Numbered from the stretch's first letter, positions 53,826 through 64,000 are shown. The stretch: DNA of 64,000 nt from [Eubacterium] cellulosolvens LD2006 (GCF_000621585.1 NZ_JHXY01000019.1:1-64000); one strand, 5' to 3'. Numbers and translations are program-made. Notes: a model not told the origin generated them from the sequence alone.

Positions 53826-54680
53826 TCAGCCTTTCTTTGCAGTAACTACCACATGTCTGTAGGGCTCATTTCCCTCGGAATGAGTCTCAACATATTTGTT
53901 GTTCTGCAGCGCAGAATGAATGATTCTTCTCTCGTAAGGATTCATTGCCTCCAGAGATACGGATCTGCGGGATCTGCGAACCTTATACGCAATATTCTTT
54001 GCGAGATTTTCAAGCGTCTCCCTGCGTCTTCTGCGGTAATCCTCGGTGTCGAGTTTTACTCTTACGTAGTTCTTCTGATCTCTGTTCACAACAAGTGAAA
54101 CAAGATACTGAAGCGAATCCAGTGTCTGGCCTCTCTTGCCGATCAGAATACCCATATCCTCACCGTCGAAGTCAATATCAAGGCTTCCGTCCTCTTTGTT
54201 GTAAGTCATCGTAATGCTGACCGGAAGATCCATCGCCTTGAACACTCCTTCAAGGAAACTGGAAGCAGCAGCCTTCATGGAAACAATTTCTTCATCTGTG
54301 CGCTCTGCAACGGCCTCTTTCTTCGGAGCTTTTCCTTCGAAATCAGCTTCTGCTGCAGCGACTTTCACATCCTTCTTTGCAGGCTTCTCTGCTTTCTCCG
54401 TTTTCTCTTCTTTTTTCTCTCTGGACGGAGTTGGTTTCTCTTTCGGAGCTTTCGCGCTCTTCTCAGCCTTCTTCTCCTCCGTCTTTATTTCCGGCTTCTC
54501 TTCAGGAATTTCTTTCTTTCTCACCTGAATCACAGCGGGCTTGCTGCCAAGTCCGAGGAATCCGGTACTGCCTTCGCTGATCACTTGAATATCCAGCTGG
54601 TCACTGGATAATCCTAAATCGATACATGCTTTTGTAATGGCGTCATCCACAGTTTTTGCGGATACTTCCAGAAAATCCAT
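53826..54680 (-). CDS. jag: Jag/KhpB RNA-binding protein
   Basis: 284 residues from ATG 54680 with GGGAGG seven bases before. Jag_N domain (about 1-50, AKTVDDAITKACIDLGL ... GFLGLGSKPAVI), a Lys/Glu/Pro low-complexity linker (about 55-125), then KH (MGILIGKRGQTLDSLQYLV) and R3H (RRRETLENLAKNIAYKV, then MNPYERRIIHSAL) domains. Jag/KhpB acts with KhpA on RNA and cell-wall control and is always next to yidC. It is 15 bases after yidC. Confidence 0.94.
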   Translation of the reverse strand: MDFLEVSAKTVDDAITKACIDLGLSSDQLDIQVISEGSTGFLGLGSKPAVIQVRKKEIPEEKPEIKTEEKKAEKSAKAPKEKPTPSREKKEEKTEKAEKPAKKDVKVAAAEADFEGKAPKKEAVAERTDEEIVSMKAAASSFLEGVFKAMDLPVSITMTYNKEDGSLDIDFDGEDMGILIGKRGQTLDSLQYLVSLVVNRDQKNYVRVKLDTEDYRRRRRETLENLAKNIAYKVRRSRRSVSLEAMNPYERRIIHSALQNNKYVETHSEGNEPYRHVVVTAKKG

Positions 54681-54695
54681 GTCCATGCCTCCCAA

Positions 54696-55958
54696 TTATT
54701 TTTTTCTTTCGAATGCGTTCACCCAGTTTGCTTTCGCCGTGATGCTGTTCGGATCCAGATCACTTGCATTTCTGTAGAACTGAGAAGAATCGATGTCTTT
54801 ACCGTTTGACTTCTCATTCTGGATTCGTTTCACATTCACAGTCGCGCTCTGCGTCACGTTGCTCACGTAATTCTTGTCTTTTTCCGCTTTCTTTCTGTTC
54901 TTCTCTTCCGCTTTTCGGATCATCTCATCAGTGTCGATCTGCCCGATATGACGGTTGATGATTACCTGCTGCACAATACGAACAACAGCACCGACGATCC
55001 AGTAGATACCGATACCCATGTTGAAAGAGAGACAGAGAACGGCAGAGAATACCGGCATGATGGTATTCATCGTATTCATCTGTTTCGCAACAGAATTATC
55101 CGAACCGTCAGAAGACTGTCCCTGCTGCGGCATCAGCTTCATGTTCAGCCAGTTTGTGAACCAGGCAATGATCGGAATCGCGATTCCGACGATCAGAGCA
55201 AAAATCATCGCCGCGCTCGCTGTTCCGGAGAATACGCCGTGGAAACCGGCTTTGATCACATCCAGAGGTGTCTCTGTGATGTTAATTCCGAAGAAAGAAT
55301 TGATCTTTCCTGCTTTTTCCGCTGTCGACACGATCTCCGACTGCAGATCCGGGAAAACTTTTTCAAGATTTTCCCACTGTGACGGTTTCAGCTGATACAG
55401 AAGATCAATTACGCGGCTCGACGTATATTTTCCGTTTCCGACAATACGAATACTGTTGTCAGAAACAAATTTCTCGAGTAATTTACTGTATCCACTCGCT
55501 TGGGTGATTTTTACCGCAAGGCCATTAAAAATTGTAGATACTCTGTTTACATAGCCCGGGATAAACAGAATAACCTGATACAGCGCAAACATGATTGGCA
55601 GCTGGATCAGCATCGGCAGACAGCTTCCCGTCGGAGATACTCCGTACTTCGCGTACAGAGCCATTGTTTCCTCTGACATCTTCTGCTGAGATGCCTGGTC
55701 CTTTTTTCCCTGATACTTCTTCTGAATCTGCTGAAGCTCAGGCTGAATCACCGCGATAACTTTCGAGCTCTTCTGCTGTTTGATCTGGATCGGAGTCAGC
55801 ACAATGTACATAACGATTGTGAAGAATACGATACACAGACCGATGTTCGCCCAGCCCACTGTATCAAGAACCACGTAGATACCATTCATCAGCCAACCAA
55901 GAAGCCATGCTACGTATTTGATCAATGGCATCGTTGACTTGCTCAATAAAAGTTCCAA
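54696..55958 (-). CDS. yidC: YidC/Oxa1-family membrane insertase
   Basis: 420 residues from TTG 55958 with GGGAGGA seven bases upstream. Five or so membrane segments, with the YidC hallmarks TPIQIKQQKSSKVIAVIQPELQQIQKKY and PTGSCLPMLIQLPIMFALYQVI in order, and a long, charged tail (about 350-420). No lipobox is seen at the N-terminus. It inserts proteins into the membrane. It lies 49 bases from yidD in the standard order. Confidence 0.95.
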   Translation of the reverse strand: MELLLSKSTMPLIKYVAWLLGWLMNGIYVVLDTVGWANIGLCIVFFTIVMYIVLTPIQIKQQKSSKVIAVIQPELQQIQKKYQGKKDQASQQKMSEETMALYAKYGVSPTGSCLPMLIQLPIMFALYQVILFIPGYVNRVSTIFNGLAVKITQASGYSKLLEKFVSDNSIRIVGNGKYTSSRVIDLLYQLKPSQWENLEKVFPDLQSEIVSTAEKAGKINSFFGINITETPLDVIKAGFHGVFSGTASAAMIFALIVGIAIPIIAWFTNWLNMKLMPQQGQSSDGSDNSVAKQMNTMNTIMPVFSAVLCLSFNMGIGIYWIVGAVVRIVQQVIINRHIGQIDTDEMIRKAEEKNRKKAEKDKNYVSNVTQSATVNVKRIQNEKSNGKDIDSSQFYRNASDLDPNSITAKANWVNAFERKK

Positions 55959-56007
55959 ATTTCGTTCCTCCCGAAATTTTGTAGAGCTGGTCTATTTACT
56001 TTTTTTG

Positions 56008-56232
56008 TCAGGGAACCGGATCGATTCCACCGTGTGAAAATGGATTACACCTGAGAATTCTCCAACTCGCAAGTAGACCACCTTTGACGGCACCATATTT
56101 CTCAATCGCTTCCACAGCGTATTGAGAACAAGTAGGAAGATAAGGACATCTCACTCCCCGCTTTAACGGTGACAGATATTTCTGATAAAGACGTATCCCC
56201 CGGATCATGACGAATTTTCCAGGCTCTTTCAT
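56008..56232 (-). CDS. yidD: Membrane protein insertion efficiency factor YidD
   Basis: 74 residues. [35 protein letters not shown] and [14 protein letters not shown] are all family signatures. The ATG overlaps the rnpA stop by four bases. It assists YidC-dependent insertion. Confidence 0.95.
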   Translation of the reverse strand: MKEPGKFVMIRGIRLYQKYLSPLKRGVRCPYLPTCSQYAVEAIEKYGAVKGGLLASWRILRCNPFSHGGIDPVP

Positions 56233-56573
56233 TCTTTATCCTCCATAATGTGATGTATCCTGCCCAAATGATAGAGTGCATCCGCGATCTGCTTCTGCGT
56301 GCAGTCCTTCGAGGACACCCGGCAGATCACGACCACATCCAAGCCCTTGCAAAAACAGTCTTCTTTCAGGCGGTAGGCTTCGCGCACGAGCCTCGTCAAA
56401 TGATGACGGACAACGCTGTTTCCGACTTTTTTGCTGACGGATATACCTATTCTGTTTCTCTCCAGCCGGTTTTCTTTTACGTACATGACAAGATACTTAT
56501 TTGCGTTTGATGTTCCCCGACGATAAACCTGCTGAAAATCACTGTTTTTCTTCAGACTCTCTGAAAATTTCAT
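56229..56573 (-). CDS. rnpA: Ribonuclease P protein component
   Basis: 114 residues. [46 protein letters not shown] (RNR-type helix here as RHHLTR) are typical of RnpA, which helps the RNase P RNA remove 5' leaders from tRNA precursors. Downstream of rpmH with a hairpin between. Confidence 0.95.
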   Translation of the reverse strand: MKFSESLKKNSDFQQVYRRGTSNANKYLVMYVKENRLERNRIGISVSKKVGNSVVRHHLTRLVREAYRLKEDCFCKGLDVVVICRVSSKDCTQKQIADALYHLGRIHHIMEDKE

Positions 56574-56668
56574 TTTACTTCCCTTTTAACAAAATAAGAA
56601 TGCTGCGCGCATTCCGCAAATCTTTCTGTAGTAGAAATTCATTTGTGTTTCTTCTAAATACAGAAAAT

Positions 56669-56698
56669 AAAAGACCACAGTAACCTGCGGTCTTGACG
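56669..56698 (-). terminator. Hairpin between rpmH and rnpA (attenuator-type terminator)
   Basis: aagaccgcag / ctgtggtctt on the minus strand, four-base loop, then ttattttct. It lies after the rpmH stop and before rnpA, so it would lower expression of rnpA relative to rpmH. Confidence 0.75.
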
Positions 56699-56705
56699 GA
56701 TTCGA

Positions 56706-56837
56706 TTATGCTAATACTTTTCTGCCTTTTGCGCGTCTGGCTGCGAGGACTTTTCTTCCTCCCTTAGTTGCCATTCTTGCTCTGAATCCATGGACTCTCT
56801 TATCAACCTTCTTCGGCTGCCATGTCATTTTACTCAT
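56706..56837 (-). CDS. rpmH: 50S ribosomal protein L34
   Basis: 43 residues: [15 protein letters not shown], then [16 protein letters not shown] and [11 protein letters not shown], the L34 pattern at the usual length. The ATG at 56837 has GGAGGTG seven or eight bases upstream. It is the first gene of the leftward rpmH-rnpA-yidD-yidC-jag unit. Confidence 0.95.
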   Translation of the reverse strand: MSKMTWQPKKVDKRVHGFRARMATKGGRKVLAARRAKGRKVLA

Positions 56838-57573
56838 CTTATTACACCTCCTTCACTCTCAACATACCACCGCATTGTGGCGAGACAATCTTTAAAACTT
56901 CGGAACCCGTCAATCGTATAGGTCGGGTCCTGCAGTCATGTATGCGGAGAAAACATCTGTTTCATTATATGCACGAAACCCTTTCAAGTCAAGGAATTTC
57001 AATGGTTTGTATAGAAAAAATAGCGTTTTCCTGCAGAAAATCCACTTCATGGATGGTTTGTACAAAGAGTTATGCACTTTTTTTTCCCGAACATTCTTAT
57101 CCACAGTTCTACGCATTTTATGTAAATCAATTGTCCGATTTCTGCGCGTGCACAACTTTCGGAAGTTATCAACATTTTTGTGCACAACTTGTGCATAACA
57201 TCTAAATTTGAAGTTCATAATTCTACATGTCTCCCATGATGAAGACTGCTTCAAGGCTGTTTTTGCTATGTTGATTCCTGTGTAAGGCTTTGTCAACTTT
57301 TAAACAAGTATTTCAGGTATGGATTCAAACAACCGTTCTTGTTTATTTTTTTTCTGCACATGAAATCATCGTCAAAAAGATCGTTTTCGACATTTCTTTC
57401 ACATGTTTTCGCCTGTTTATCCACGAGTTATACACAGTCCCGCCCGGGCGTCTTTTTATTTATTGAATTTAAGTCGTGAATAGTTTATGATAGAAGAGAT
57501 AATTTGTCTTCTTTTATCTACCTTATATAATAAGAAGAAATAACGGTAATCACACGATAATCAGAGGTCATCA
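56838..57573. other. oriC: Origin of replication oriC, upstream part
   Basis: DnaA boxes: TTATGCACT 57070-57078, TTATCCACA 57097-57105, TTATCAACA 57166-57174, TGTGCATAA 57190-57198 (reverse), TTATCCACG 57417-57425 and TTATACACA 57428-57436. An AT-rich stretch from about 57450 to 57545 may be the unwinding element, ending just before dnaA. Gene orientation switches here. Long open frames on both strands at 56822-57296 are spurious. Confidence 0.88.
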
Positions 57574-58914
57574 ATGAACATTATAGAGGAAAAATGGGAC
57601 GAAATTCTTGAGAGAGTAAAGGAAGAGCACGAATTGGGTGAAATCTCTTTCAAGACCTGGATCAAACCGCTCAGGGTGTATAACGTCGATGGAAACGACG
57701 TCACGATACTTGTACCTACTGAACAAGTAGGCCTCGATTATGTCTCCAAGAAATATAAACTTCCTATTAAAGCAGCAATCGGTGAACTGACCGGAAAAGA
57801 TTGCGAGATCTACTTTGTACTCCCGAAGGATGCTGATAAGGAAATCAAGGAAAAGCAGATTAAGAATGAGTCCATTCTTGCCGGTCTGAATCCGAAGTAC
57901 ACCTTCGACACCTTTGTCGTCGGCAGCAACAACAAGTTTGCGCACGCCGCATCCCTGGCTGTCGCTGAATCTCCGGGTAAGATCTACAATCCGCTCTTCC
58001 TGTACGGAGGCGTTGGACTCGGGAAAACACATCTTATGAATTCCATCGCTCATTTCATTCTTGAGAACCATCCGGAGAGACGGATTGTCTACGTCACCAG
58101 TGAGGAATTCACCAATGAAGTTATCGATGCCATCCGTAACGGAAGCAATACGGCCATCAATAAGTTCAGGGAGAAATACCGGAACATCGACGTGCTGCTC
58201 ATTGATGATATCCAGTTTATTATAGGAAAAGAATCTACGCAGGAGGAGTTTTTCCACACCTTCAACGCCCTTCACGGGGCAGGTAAACAGATTATCATAT
58301 CCTCCGACCGTCCTCCGAAGGACATGGACATCCTCGAAGACCGCATCCGCTCCCGTTTTGAGTGGGGTCTGATGGCAGATATCCAGATGCCGGATTATGA
58401 GACCCGAATGGCCATTCTGCGCAAAAAGCAGGAGCTCGACGGAACCTCTGTCGACGACGATGTTCTCGAGTATATTGCTTCTAATGTAAAGTCCAATATC
58501 CGGGAACTCGAGGGCTCGCTCAATAAAGTCATCGCCTTCTCGAATCTTGAGCAGAAGGAAATCGACATTGCACTTGCCCAGAAGGCGCTCCGCGACATCA
58601 TTTCTCCGGATGAGCCTAAGGTTATTACCGCCGATTACATCATCAATGTTGTCGCAGAACACTTCAGCATTACAGGAGATGACATCCGCAGCAATATCCG
58701 GGCAAGAAAATACTCGTACCCAAGGCAGATCGTTATGTTCCTCTGCAGACAGATGACAACGAACAATCTCCAGCAGATCGCCGAAGCCATCTGTGTTCAG
58801 AACCACACAACGATTATGCACGGAATCAAGAAGATCGAACAGGACTACGCTTCCAACAAAGAGACCCGTGACACCATTGATCTTTTAAAGAAGAAGCTCA
58901 ATCCACCGTCCTGA
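57574..58914 (+). CDS. dnaA: Chromosomal replication initiator protein DnaA
   Basis: 446 residues. Domain I (about 1-85), linker, AAA+ domain with LYGGVGLGKTHLMNS and IDDIQFI, sensor 1 region IISSDRPPKDM, and the C-terminal box-binding domain with QNHTTIMHGIKKIEQD. It binds the DnaA boxes on both sides of its gene and opens the AT-rich element. ATG 57574 is preceded by AGAGGT. It is transcribed rightward, away from rpmH. Confidence 0.97.
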   Translation: MNIIEEKWDEILERVKEEHELGEISFKTWIKPLRVYNVDGNDVTILVPTEQVGLDYVSKKYKLPIKAAIGELTGKDCEIYFVLPKDADKEIKEKQIKNESILAGLNPKYTFDTFVVGSNNKFAHAASLAVAESPGKIYNPLFLYGGVGLGKTHLMNSIAHFILENHPERRIVYVTSEEFTNEVIDAIRNGSNTAINKFREKYRNIDVLLIDDIQFIIGKESTQEEFFHTFNALHGAGKQIIISSDRPPKDMDILEDRIRSRFEWGLMADIQMPDYETRMAILRKKQELDGTSVDDDVLEYIASNVKSNIRELEGSLNKVIAFSNLEQKEIDIALAQKALRDIISPDEPKVITADYIINVVAEHFSITGDDIRSNIRARKYSYPRQIVMFLCRQMTTNNLQQIAEAICVQNHTTIMHGIKKIEQDYASNKETRDTIDLLKKKLNPPS

Positions 58915-58935
58915 TTTCCACTTTTTTATGAACGT

Positions 58936-59029
58936 TGTGGATAACTTTTCCGGTTGATAAGAATTTCCGGTCACTTTATGAACATGCTGTGCACGGTTTG
59001 TTTTTGTTTTAGCGACAGGCTTATCAACG
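58936..59029 (+). other. DnaA boxes between dnaA and dnaN (second part of oriC)
   Basis: TGTGGATAA (58936-58944) and TTATCAACG (59021-59029) are DnaA-box matches in the 250-base dnaA-dnaN gap, which has no gene. With the cluster upstream of dnaA this gives a bipartite origin like that of Bacillus. Confidence 0.7.
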
Positions 59030-59166
59030 CCCTTTTCTCCAGCGTTTACGCGCCCTGGAAGGGGTTTTCCACATTTCAACATCCCTTAAGAAGAAGACTA
59101 CGGGTTTTATTAATTATTATTCTGTCTCTCTGGGCGTCCGGCGAGGCACGAAAGGAGTAACACAGC

Positions 59167-60276
59167 ATGAAAGTAATCTTTGATCAACAGGATCTGGCTA
59201 ACAGTGTAGGAATTGTCATGAAGGCCGTTCCTTCTAAAACCACGATGCCGATTCTTCAGTGTATTCTGATCGATGCTTCTTTTTCTCAGATCAAGTTTAC
59301 TGCCAACGATATGGAACTCGGAATTGAGACAATCGTTCCGGGTGAGATTGTCGAGAAGGGAAAAATCGCTCTTGACGCAAAAATCTTTTCGGATATCGTA
59401 CGTAAGCTGCCGAACAACAAAGTAACGATCGAGACAAACGAAAACGATGTAGCGACCATTACCTGTGAAAAAGCAAAGTTTGATATTCCGGGAAAAGCAG
59501 GAGATGATTTTGCCGATCTCCCGAAGATTGACAGAAATGATTTTATTTCCATCTCCCAGCTTTCTCTTCGTGAAGTTATCCGCCAGACGATTTTTTCCAT
59601 TGCAGCCAATGAGAATAATAAGCTGATGACCGGTGAGCTCTTCGAGGTGTCAAATAACAGACTGAAGGTAGTAGCTCTCGACGGACATAGAATCGCGATC
59701 CGCAATCTGGAAATATCCGGTGAATGCTCTCCGAAGAGGGTTGTCGTTCCGGGAAAAACACTGAATGAGATCAGCAAGATTCTTTCCGGCGAGGCGGACG
59801 ATCCGGTGACAATTTATTTCTCGGATAATTATCTTCTCTTTGAGTTTGATGACACCGTTGTTCTTTCCAGACTGATCGACGGTGAGTATTTCAAGATCGA
59901 TCAGATGCTCTCGAGTGATTACGAGACAAAAATACTGATGAACCGTCAGGAGTTTATGAGTTGTATCGATCGTGCGACGCTTCTTGTCCGGGAGAGTGAC
60001 AAGATGCCGGTGATCATCGATATCACAGACGAGCAGATGGAACTTCAGATCGATTCCGCCATCGGATCGATGGACGAAGAGATGGATATAGAGAAGACAG
60101 GAAAAGACATTACGATTGGTTTTAATCCGAAATTCCTTCTGGATGCGCTCCGCGTAATCGATGACGAGCAGGTTTCCATCTATTTTGTCAATGCGAAGGC
60201 ACCGTGCTTTATCCGGGATGACGAGGGAAATTACATTTACCTCATTCTTCCTGTAAACATCAATGTCGGACGCTGA
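59167..60276 (+). CDS. dnaN: DNA polymerase III beta sliding clamp
   Basis: 369 residues in three similar clamp domains. MKVIFDQQDLANSVGIVMKAV at the start and the C-terminal LILPVNINVGR fit DnaN. It forms a ring around DNA and holds the polymerase. AAAGGAG precedes ATG 59167. Confidence 0.96.
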   Translation: MKVIFDQQDLANSVGIVMKAVPSKTTMPILQCILIDASFSQIKFTANDMELGIETIVPGEIVEKGKIALDAKIFSDIVRKLPNNKVTIETNENDVATITCEKAKFDIPGKAGDDFADLPKIDRNDFISISQLSLREVIRQTIFSIAANENNKLMTGELFEVSNNRLKVVALDGHRIAIRNLEISGECSPKRVVVPGKTLNEISKILSGEADDPVTIYFSDNYLLFEFDDTVVLSRLIDGEYFKIDQMLSSDYETKILMNRQEFMSCIDRATLLVRESDKMPVIIDITDEQMELQIDSAIGSMDEEMDIEKTGKDITIGFNPKFLLDALRVIDDEQVSIYFVNAKAPCFIRDDEGNYIYLILPVNINVGR

Positions 60277-60376
60277 TCTCTGAAATTACCGCCGGCGCCG
60301 CAATGGAAGAATCGAACGGCGTCGCTCAGTGGTACGTATGGAGATGTGTAATTCCGAAAGGATATAAGGTGAAAAA

Positions 60377-60589
60377 ATGGAATCAATTCAGATCAGGGAT
60401 GAATTTATCAAGCTCGGCCAGGCGATGAAACTCGCGGGACTGGTTGAGGAAGGAGTAGAAGCCAAGCTGGTCATTCAGAACGGCGAGGTTCTGGTCAACG
60501 GTGAAGTAGATACCCGTCGCGGAAAAAAACTCTACGACGGAGATATTTTCGAGTATGAAGGCAGACAGGTAAAAGTCACAAAGGCATGA
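60377..60589 (+). CDS. yaaA: S4-domain RNA-binding protein YaaA
   Basis: 70 residues: IKLGQAMKLAGLVEEGVEAK and VLVNGEVDTRRGKKLYDGD are the S4 fold. Such small S4 proteins always lie between dnaN and recF in Firmicutes; the gene overlaps recF by four bases. Role in RNA or ribosome handling is unclear. Confidence 0.92.
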   Translation: MESIQIRDEFIKLGQAMKLAGLVEEGVEAKLVIQNGEVLVNGEVDTRRGKKLYDGDIFEYEGRQVKVTKA

Positions 60590-61686
60590 ACGTAGAATCC
60601 CTAGAATTAAAGAATTTCAGAAACTACGACAGGATTGTTCTGAATTTTGACAGTGGTACCAATGTGCTGTATGGGGATAACGCGCAGGGGAAGACCAATC
60701 TCCTGGAGGCGATCCATGTTCTGGGCACAACGAAATCACACAAGGGGAGTCATGACAGTGAGATGATCCGTTTCGGTGAGGAAGAGGCACATATGCGTCT
60801 GATTTTCCGGAAAAACGGGATCTCTCACAAAATCGACATGCACCTGAAAAAAAACGGGAAAAAAGGAGTCGCGATTGACGGACTGCCGATTCGCAAGGCT
60901 GCCGATCTCTTCGGAATGATTAACATCGTTCTTTTTTCTCCGGAGGATTTGAATATTATCAAACACGGTCCGAAGGAGAGAAGGCGGTTTCTGGACAGTG
61001 AGTTATGTCAGCTTGATAAAATCTACTATCAGGATCTGGCGGATTACAACCGGATCCTCACGCAGAGAAATGCTCTGCTGAAGGATATTCCGTTCAACCC
61101 GTCGCTCGAACCGACGCTGGATGTGTGGGATATGCAGATGGTGAGACTGGGAAGTCATATCATTAACCAGAGAGCAAAGTTCACTGCGAAGCTGAACGAA
61201 ATCGTTGTCGGAATCCACGACAATCTCACCGGCGGCAGAGAAAAGATCGAAATCGTTTACGAACCGGATGTCGCGGCTGAGGAATTCGAACAGAAACTGG
61301 AGAAAAGCCGGCAGCGCGATCTGAAGTTCAAGACATCGGGAACCGGTCCTCACAGGGATGATTTCCGTGTGCAGGTAAACGGCATAGACATCCGGCACTT
61401 CGGATCGCAGGGACAGCAGAGGAGCGCCGCCCTGTCGTTAAAGCTTTCCGAGATTTATCTTGTGAAAGAGATGATCGGCGATACGCCGGTTCTTCTTCTG
61501 GACGACGTCCTGTCGGAACTGGACAGGAACAGGCAGAAGACGCTCCTGCAGAATATGAACGCAATTCAGACACTCATCACATGTACCGGACTGGATGAGC
61601 TGATTGAAAATAATTTTCCGGTCAACCGGGCTTTTCACATTGTGAACGGCAGTGTGGAACAGGCCGGACAAGCAGCTGCTGAGTAG
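60586..61686 (+). CDS. recF: DNA replication and repair protein RecF
   Basis: 366 residues. Walker A LYGDNAQGKTNLLEAI, the signature GSQGQQRSAALSLKLSE and Walker B LLLDDVLSELDRNRQ are intact. RecF loads RecA on gapped DNA with RecO and RecR. The end is 13 bases from gyrB. Confidence 0.95.
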   Translation: MNVESLELKNFRNYDRIVLNFDSGTNVLYGDNAQGKTNLLEAIHVLGTTKSHKGSHDSEMIRFGEEEAHMRLIFRKNGISHKIDMHLKKNGKKGVAIDGLPIRKAADLFGMINIVLFSPEDLNIIKHGPKERRRFLDSELCQLDKIYYQDLADYNRILTQRNALLKDIPFNPSLEPTLDVWDMQMVRLGSHIINQRAKFTAKLNEIVVGIHDNLTGGREKIEIVYEPDVAAEEFEQKLEKSRQRDLKFKTSGTGPHRDDFRVQVNGIDIRHFGSQGQQRSAALSLKLSEIYLVKEMIGDTPVLLLDDVLSELDRNRQKTLLQNMNAIQTLITCTGLDELIENNFPVNRAFHIVNGSVEQAGQAAAE

Positions 61687-61699
61687 TTAGGAGGAACTT

Positions 61700-63637
61700 A
61701 TGGATACAGAGTCAACAGTGGTAACGAATGAATATGGCGCTGACCAGATTCAGATTCTGGAGGGTCTGGAAGCTGTCAGAAAACGTCCCGGCATGTACAT
61801 CGGAACTACATCGATCCGGGGGCTGCACCATCTCGTGTACGAGATTGTAGACAATTCGGTGGATGAAGCTCTGGCAGGATACTGCAGCCATATCGAAGTT
61901 ACGATCAATCAGGACAACTCGATTACTGTCGTGGATGACGGGCGAGGAATTCCTGTCGGTATCAACCAGAAGGCAGGAATCCCGGCTGTTGAGGTTGTAT
62001 TCACGGTTCTTCATGCCGGAGGAAAATTCGGCGGAGGAGGATACAAAGTATCCGGAGGACTTCACGGCGTAGGCGCGTCGGTTGTAAATGCTCTTTCCGA
62101 CTGGCTCGAGGTTCAGATCTATCACGAAGGAAAGATCTACAAGCAGCGCTATGAGCGTGGAAAAACCATGTACAAGCTCAAAGTTGTCGGCGAATGTGAT
62201 CCGGAAAAAACAGGAACCCGCGTAGACTTTAAGCCGGACGGCACCATTTTTGAAGAGACGGTTTATGACTTCAAGACGCTGAAGACCAGACTCCGCGAGA
62301 CCGCGTTCCTGACCAAAGGACTCAAGATCACGCTCCGTGATGCGCGTGAGGGACAGGAGCAGGAGAAAATATTCCACTACGAAGGCGGAATCAAGGAGTT
62401 TGTTCAGTACCTGAATAAGAGCAATGAAGGACTCTATCAGGACATTCTGTACTTCGAGGGAGTGCAGAACGATGTGGTTGTTGAAGTATCCATGCAGCAC
62501 AACGACTCCTACAACGAAACCGTTTACGGATTCGTAAACAATATCCTGACGCCGGAAGGCGGAATGCATGTCATTGGATTCCGTCAGGCGCTGACCAGAA
62601 CGTTTAACGACTACGGAAGAAAGATGAAACTTCTGAAGGACAGCGATGAGAACCTATCCGGTGAAGACATCCGTGAGGGACTGACCGCAATCATCAGTGT
62701 AAAGATCAGCGATCCGCAGTTCGAGGGTCAGACCAAGCAGAAACTCGGAAACAGCGAGGCACGAAGCGCCGTCGACACGGTTGTCAGCAAACAGCTCGCG
62801 ATCTACCTCGAGCAGCATCCGGATGTCGGCAAGACGATTATCGAGAAATCGCTTGTTTCTCAGCGCGCGAGAGAGGCGGCCAGAAAAGCCAGAGATCTGA
62901 CCAGAAGAAAGACCGCGCTCGACGGTCTCGCTCTTCCGGGAAAACTGGCAGACTGCTCGGACAAGGATCCGAAACACTGTGAGATCTTTATCGTCGAGGG
63001 AGATTCCGCCGGCGGTTCCGCGAAGGTTGCCAGAAACAGAAGAACACAGGCGATCCTTCCGCTTCGTGGAAAAATTCTGAACGTGGAGAAGGCAAGACTG
63101 GACCGCATCTACGGAAATGCGGAGATTCGTTCCATGATCACTGCCTTCGGAACAGGCATCCACGATGACTTTGATCTCTCGAAGCTGCGCTACGACAAGA
63201 TCATTATCATGACAGATGCCGACGTAGACGGCGCGCATATCGCGACGCTGATGCTGACTTTCCTGTATCGTTTCATGCCGGAGCTGATCAAGACGGGACA
63301 TGTATATCTGGCGAAACCGCCGTTATACAAAGTTGAGAGAAACAAAAAAGTCTGGTATGCGTACAGCGACGAGGAACTCAACAAGATCATGAATGAGATC
63401 GGACGCGATGGCAATAACCGGATTCAGCGATACAAAGGACTTGGCGAGATGGATGCGGATCAGCTCTGGGAGACAACGATGGATCCGGAGAACCGCGTAC
63501 TTCTACGTGTCAATATGGATGACGATGACGCTTCAGAAATCGACCTTACATTTACGACGCTGATGGGAGATAAAGTAGAGCCCCGTCGGGAGTTTATCGA
63601 AGAACGCGCCAAAGATGTACAGAACCTGGATATCTGA
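61700..63637 (+). CDS. gyrB: DNA gyrase subunit B
   Basis: 645 residues. GHKL ATPase domain ([45 protein letters not shown]), transducer with QTKQKLGN, and TOPRIM part with [12 protein letters not shown] and [11 protein letters not shown]. Ends with [17 protein letters not shown], as in GyrB rather than ParE. AGGAGG precedes ATG 61700. Confidence 0.97.
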   Translation: MDTESTVVTNEYGADQIQILEGLEAVRKRPGMYIGTTSIRGLHHLVYEIVDNSVDEALAGYCSHIEVTINQDNSITVVDDGRGIPVGINQKAGIPAVEVVFTVLHAGGKFGGGGYKVSGGLHGVGASVVNALSDWLEVQIYHEGKIYKQRYERGKTMYKLKVVGECDPEKTGTRVDFKPDGTIFEETVYDFKTLKTRLRETAFLTKGLKITLRDAREGQEQEKIFHYEGGIKEFVQYLNKSNEGLYQDILYFEGVQNDVVVEVSMQHNDSYNETVYGFVNNILTPEGGMHVIGFRQALTRTFNDYGRKMKLLKDSDENLSGEDIREGLTAIISVKISDPQFEGQTKQKLGNSEARSAVDTVVSKQLAIYLEQHPDVGKTIIEKSLVSQRAREAARKARDLTRRKTALDGLALPGKLADCSDKDPKHCEIFIVEGDSAGGSAKVARNRRTQAILPLRGKILNVEKARLDRIYGNAEIRSMITAFGTGIHDDFDLSKLRYDKIIIMTDADVDGAHIATLMLTFLYRFMPELIKTGHVYLAKPPLYKVERNKKVWYAYSDEELNKIMNEIGRDGNNRIQRYKGLGEMDADQLWETTMDPENRVLLRVNMDDDDASEIDLTFTTLMGDKVEPRREFIEERAKDVQNLDI

Positions 63638-63673
63638 TTTGATGTCCGGATGATGGATAGAGAGGAATAAGGA

Positions 63674-64000
63674 ATGGCTACAGACGACAAAGTCTTTGAC
63701 AACATTGAGGAAGTAGATCTCAAGAAAAAAATGGAGGATTCCTATATCGATTACGCGATGAGTGTCATCGCTTCACGTGCTCTTCCGGATGTGCGCGACG
63801 GTATGAAACCGGTACAGAGAAGAATCCTGTATTCTATGATCGAGCTTAACAATGGGCCGGACAAACCTCACAGAAAATGTGCGCGTATTGTCGGCGATAC
63901 GATGGGTAAATATCACCCGCACGGTGATTCATCCATTTACGGCGCCATGGTAACAATGGCACAGGACTGGAATATGAGATATACACTCGTCGACGGACAC
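63674..64000 (+). CDS. gyrA: DNA gyrase subunit A (5' part, runs off the window)
   Basis: 109 residues visible: an acidic N-terminal tail, then [36 protein letters not shown] and the quinolone-resistance region [20 protein letters not shown]. The gap to gyrB is 36 bases. AAGGA precedes ATG 63674. Confidence 0.96.
   Translation, partial: MATDDKVFDNIEEVDLKKKMEDSYIDYAMSVIASRALPDVRDGMKPVQRRILYSMIELNNGPDKPHRKCARIVGDTMGKYHPHGDSSIYGAMVTMAQDWNMRYTLVDGH

Noticed and set aside
56822-57296. Long open frames on both strands in the rpmH-dnaA gap
   Set aside because: They cover DnaA boxes and the origin, have no ribosome binding sites and lack protein-like composition.
60277-60376. Terminator between dnaN and the S4 gene
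   Set aside because: There are GC-rich short stems but no T-run.

Overview
The window is about 64 kb around the chromosomal replication origin of a low-to-medium GC Firmicute. The order parB-parA-rsmG-mnmG-mnmE-jag-yidC-yidD-rnpA-rpmH | oriC | dnaA-dnaN-S4-recF-gyrB-gyrA is the classic Firmicutes origin neighbourhood. Family-level hints (a DUF3881 protein, a DUF4446 protein beside parB, a VTC/DUF4956 pair and a secreted ricin-lectin/CBM/feruloyl-esterase-like enzyme) point to a fibre-degrading gut or rumen Lachnospiraceae. This is inferred from gene content, not from rRNA; no rRNA lies in the window.

Layout. 1-5 kb is a worn accessory patch: a cut-off unknown gene, three copies of a short repeat (ggtacctgtcaccc...), a CPBP protease and a GNAT acetyltransferase, a TnpB-like IS200/IS605 gene that appears to have lost its RuvC-I segment, and a scar fusing an IS1634-type transposase tail to a deleted second copy of the CPBP gene. 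5-18 kb holds a tRNA-Ala, two lipoproteins, the secreted esterase, degV, and a MATE / response regulator / histidine kinase / FtsX-type ABC exporter cluster, then a macrodomain gene. 18-24 kb has a likely polyphosphate operon (VTC polymerase, DUF4956 membrane protein, lipoprotein) preceded by six ACA hexamers phased at exactly 11 bp, then a diguanylate cyclase with two periplasmic-type binding domains. 24-29 kb has a MocR regulator, a tRNA-Glu and an NAD-salvage operon (nrtR-pncA-pncB) with two palindromic operators around its promoter. 29-43 kb is a mixed metabolic/stress region: unknown HTH protein, Lgt-like protein, zinc-ribbon Ser/Thr kinase with a small partner and glycerate kinase, a RelA/SpoT-type synthetase overlapping a NUDIX gene, a PLD-helicase-DUF3427 protein, a ZIP transporter, a glycosyltransferase, an AlkD-like protein and tRNA-Arg. 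43-64 kb is the conserved origin region, with leftward genes on the left and rightward genes on the right of oriC.

Working together: ParA/ParB act at a mirrored pair of parS sites between parA and rsmG; DnaA boxes lie on both sides of dnaA. NrtR probably represses its own NAD-salvage operon. The polyphosphate operon has a promoter layout typical of OmpR/PhoP-family activation. A four-member family of dispersed palindromes (about 3.9, 21.7, 41.7 and 44.1 kb) sits in gene junctions and marks past mobility. No CRISPR array or complete insertion sequence was seen.
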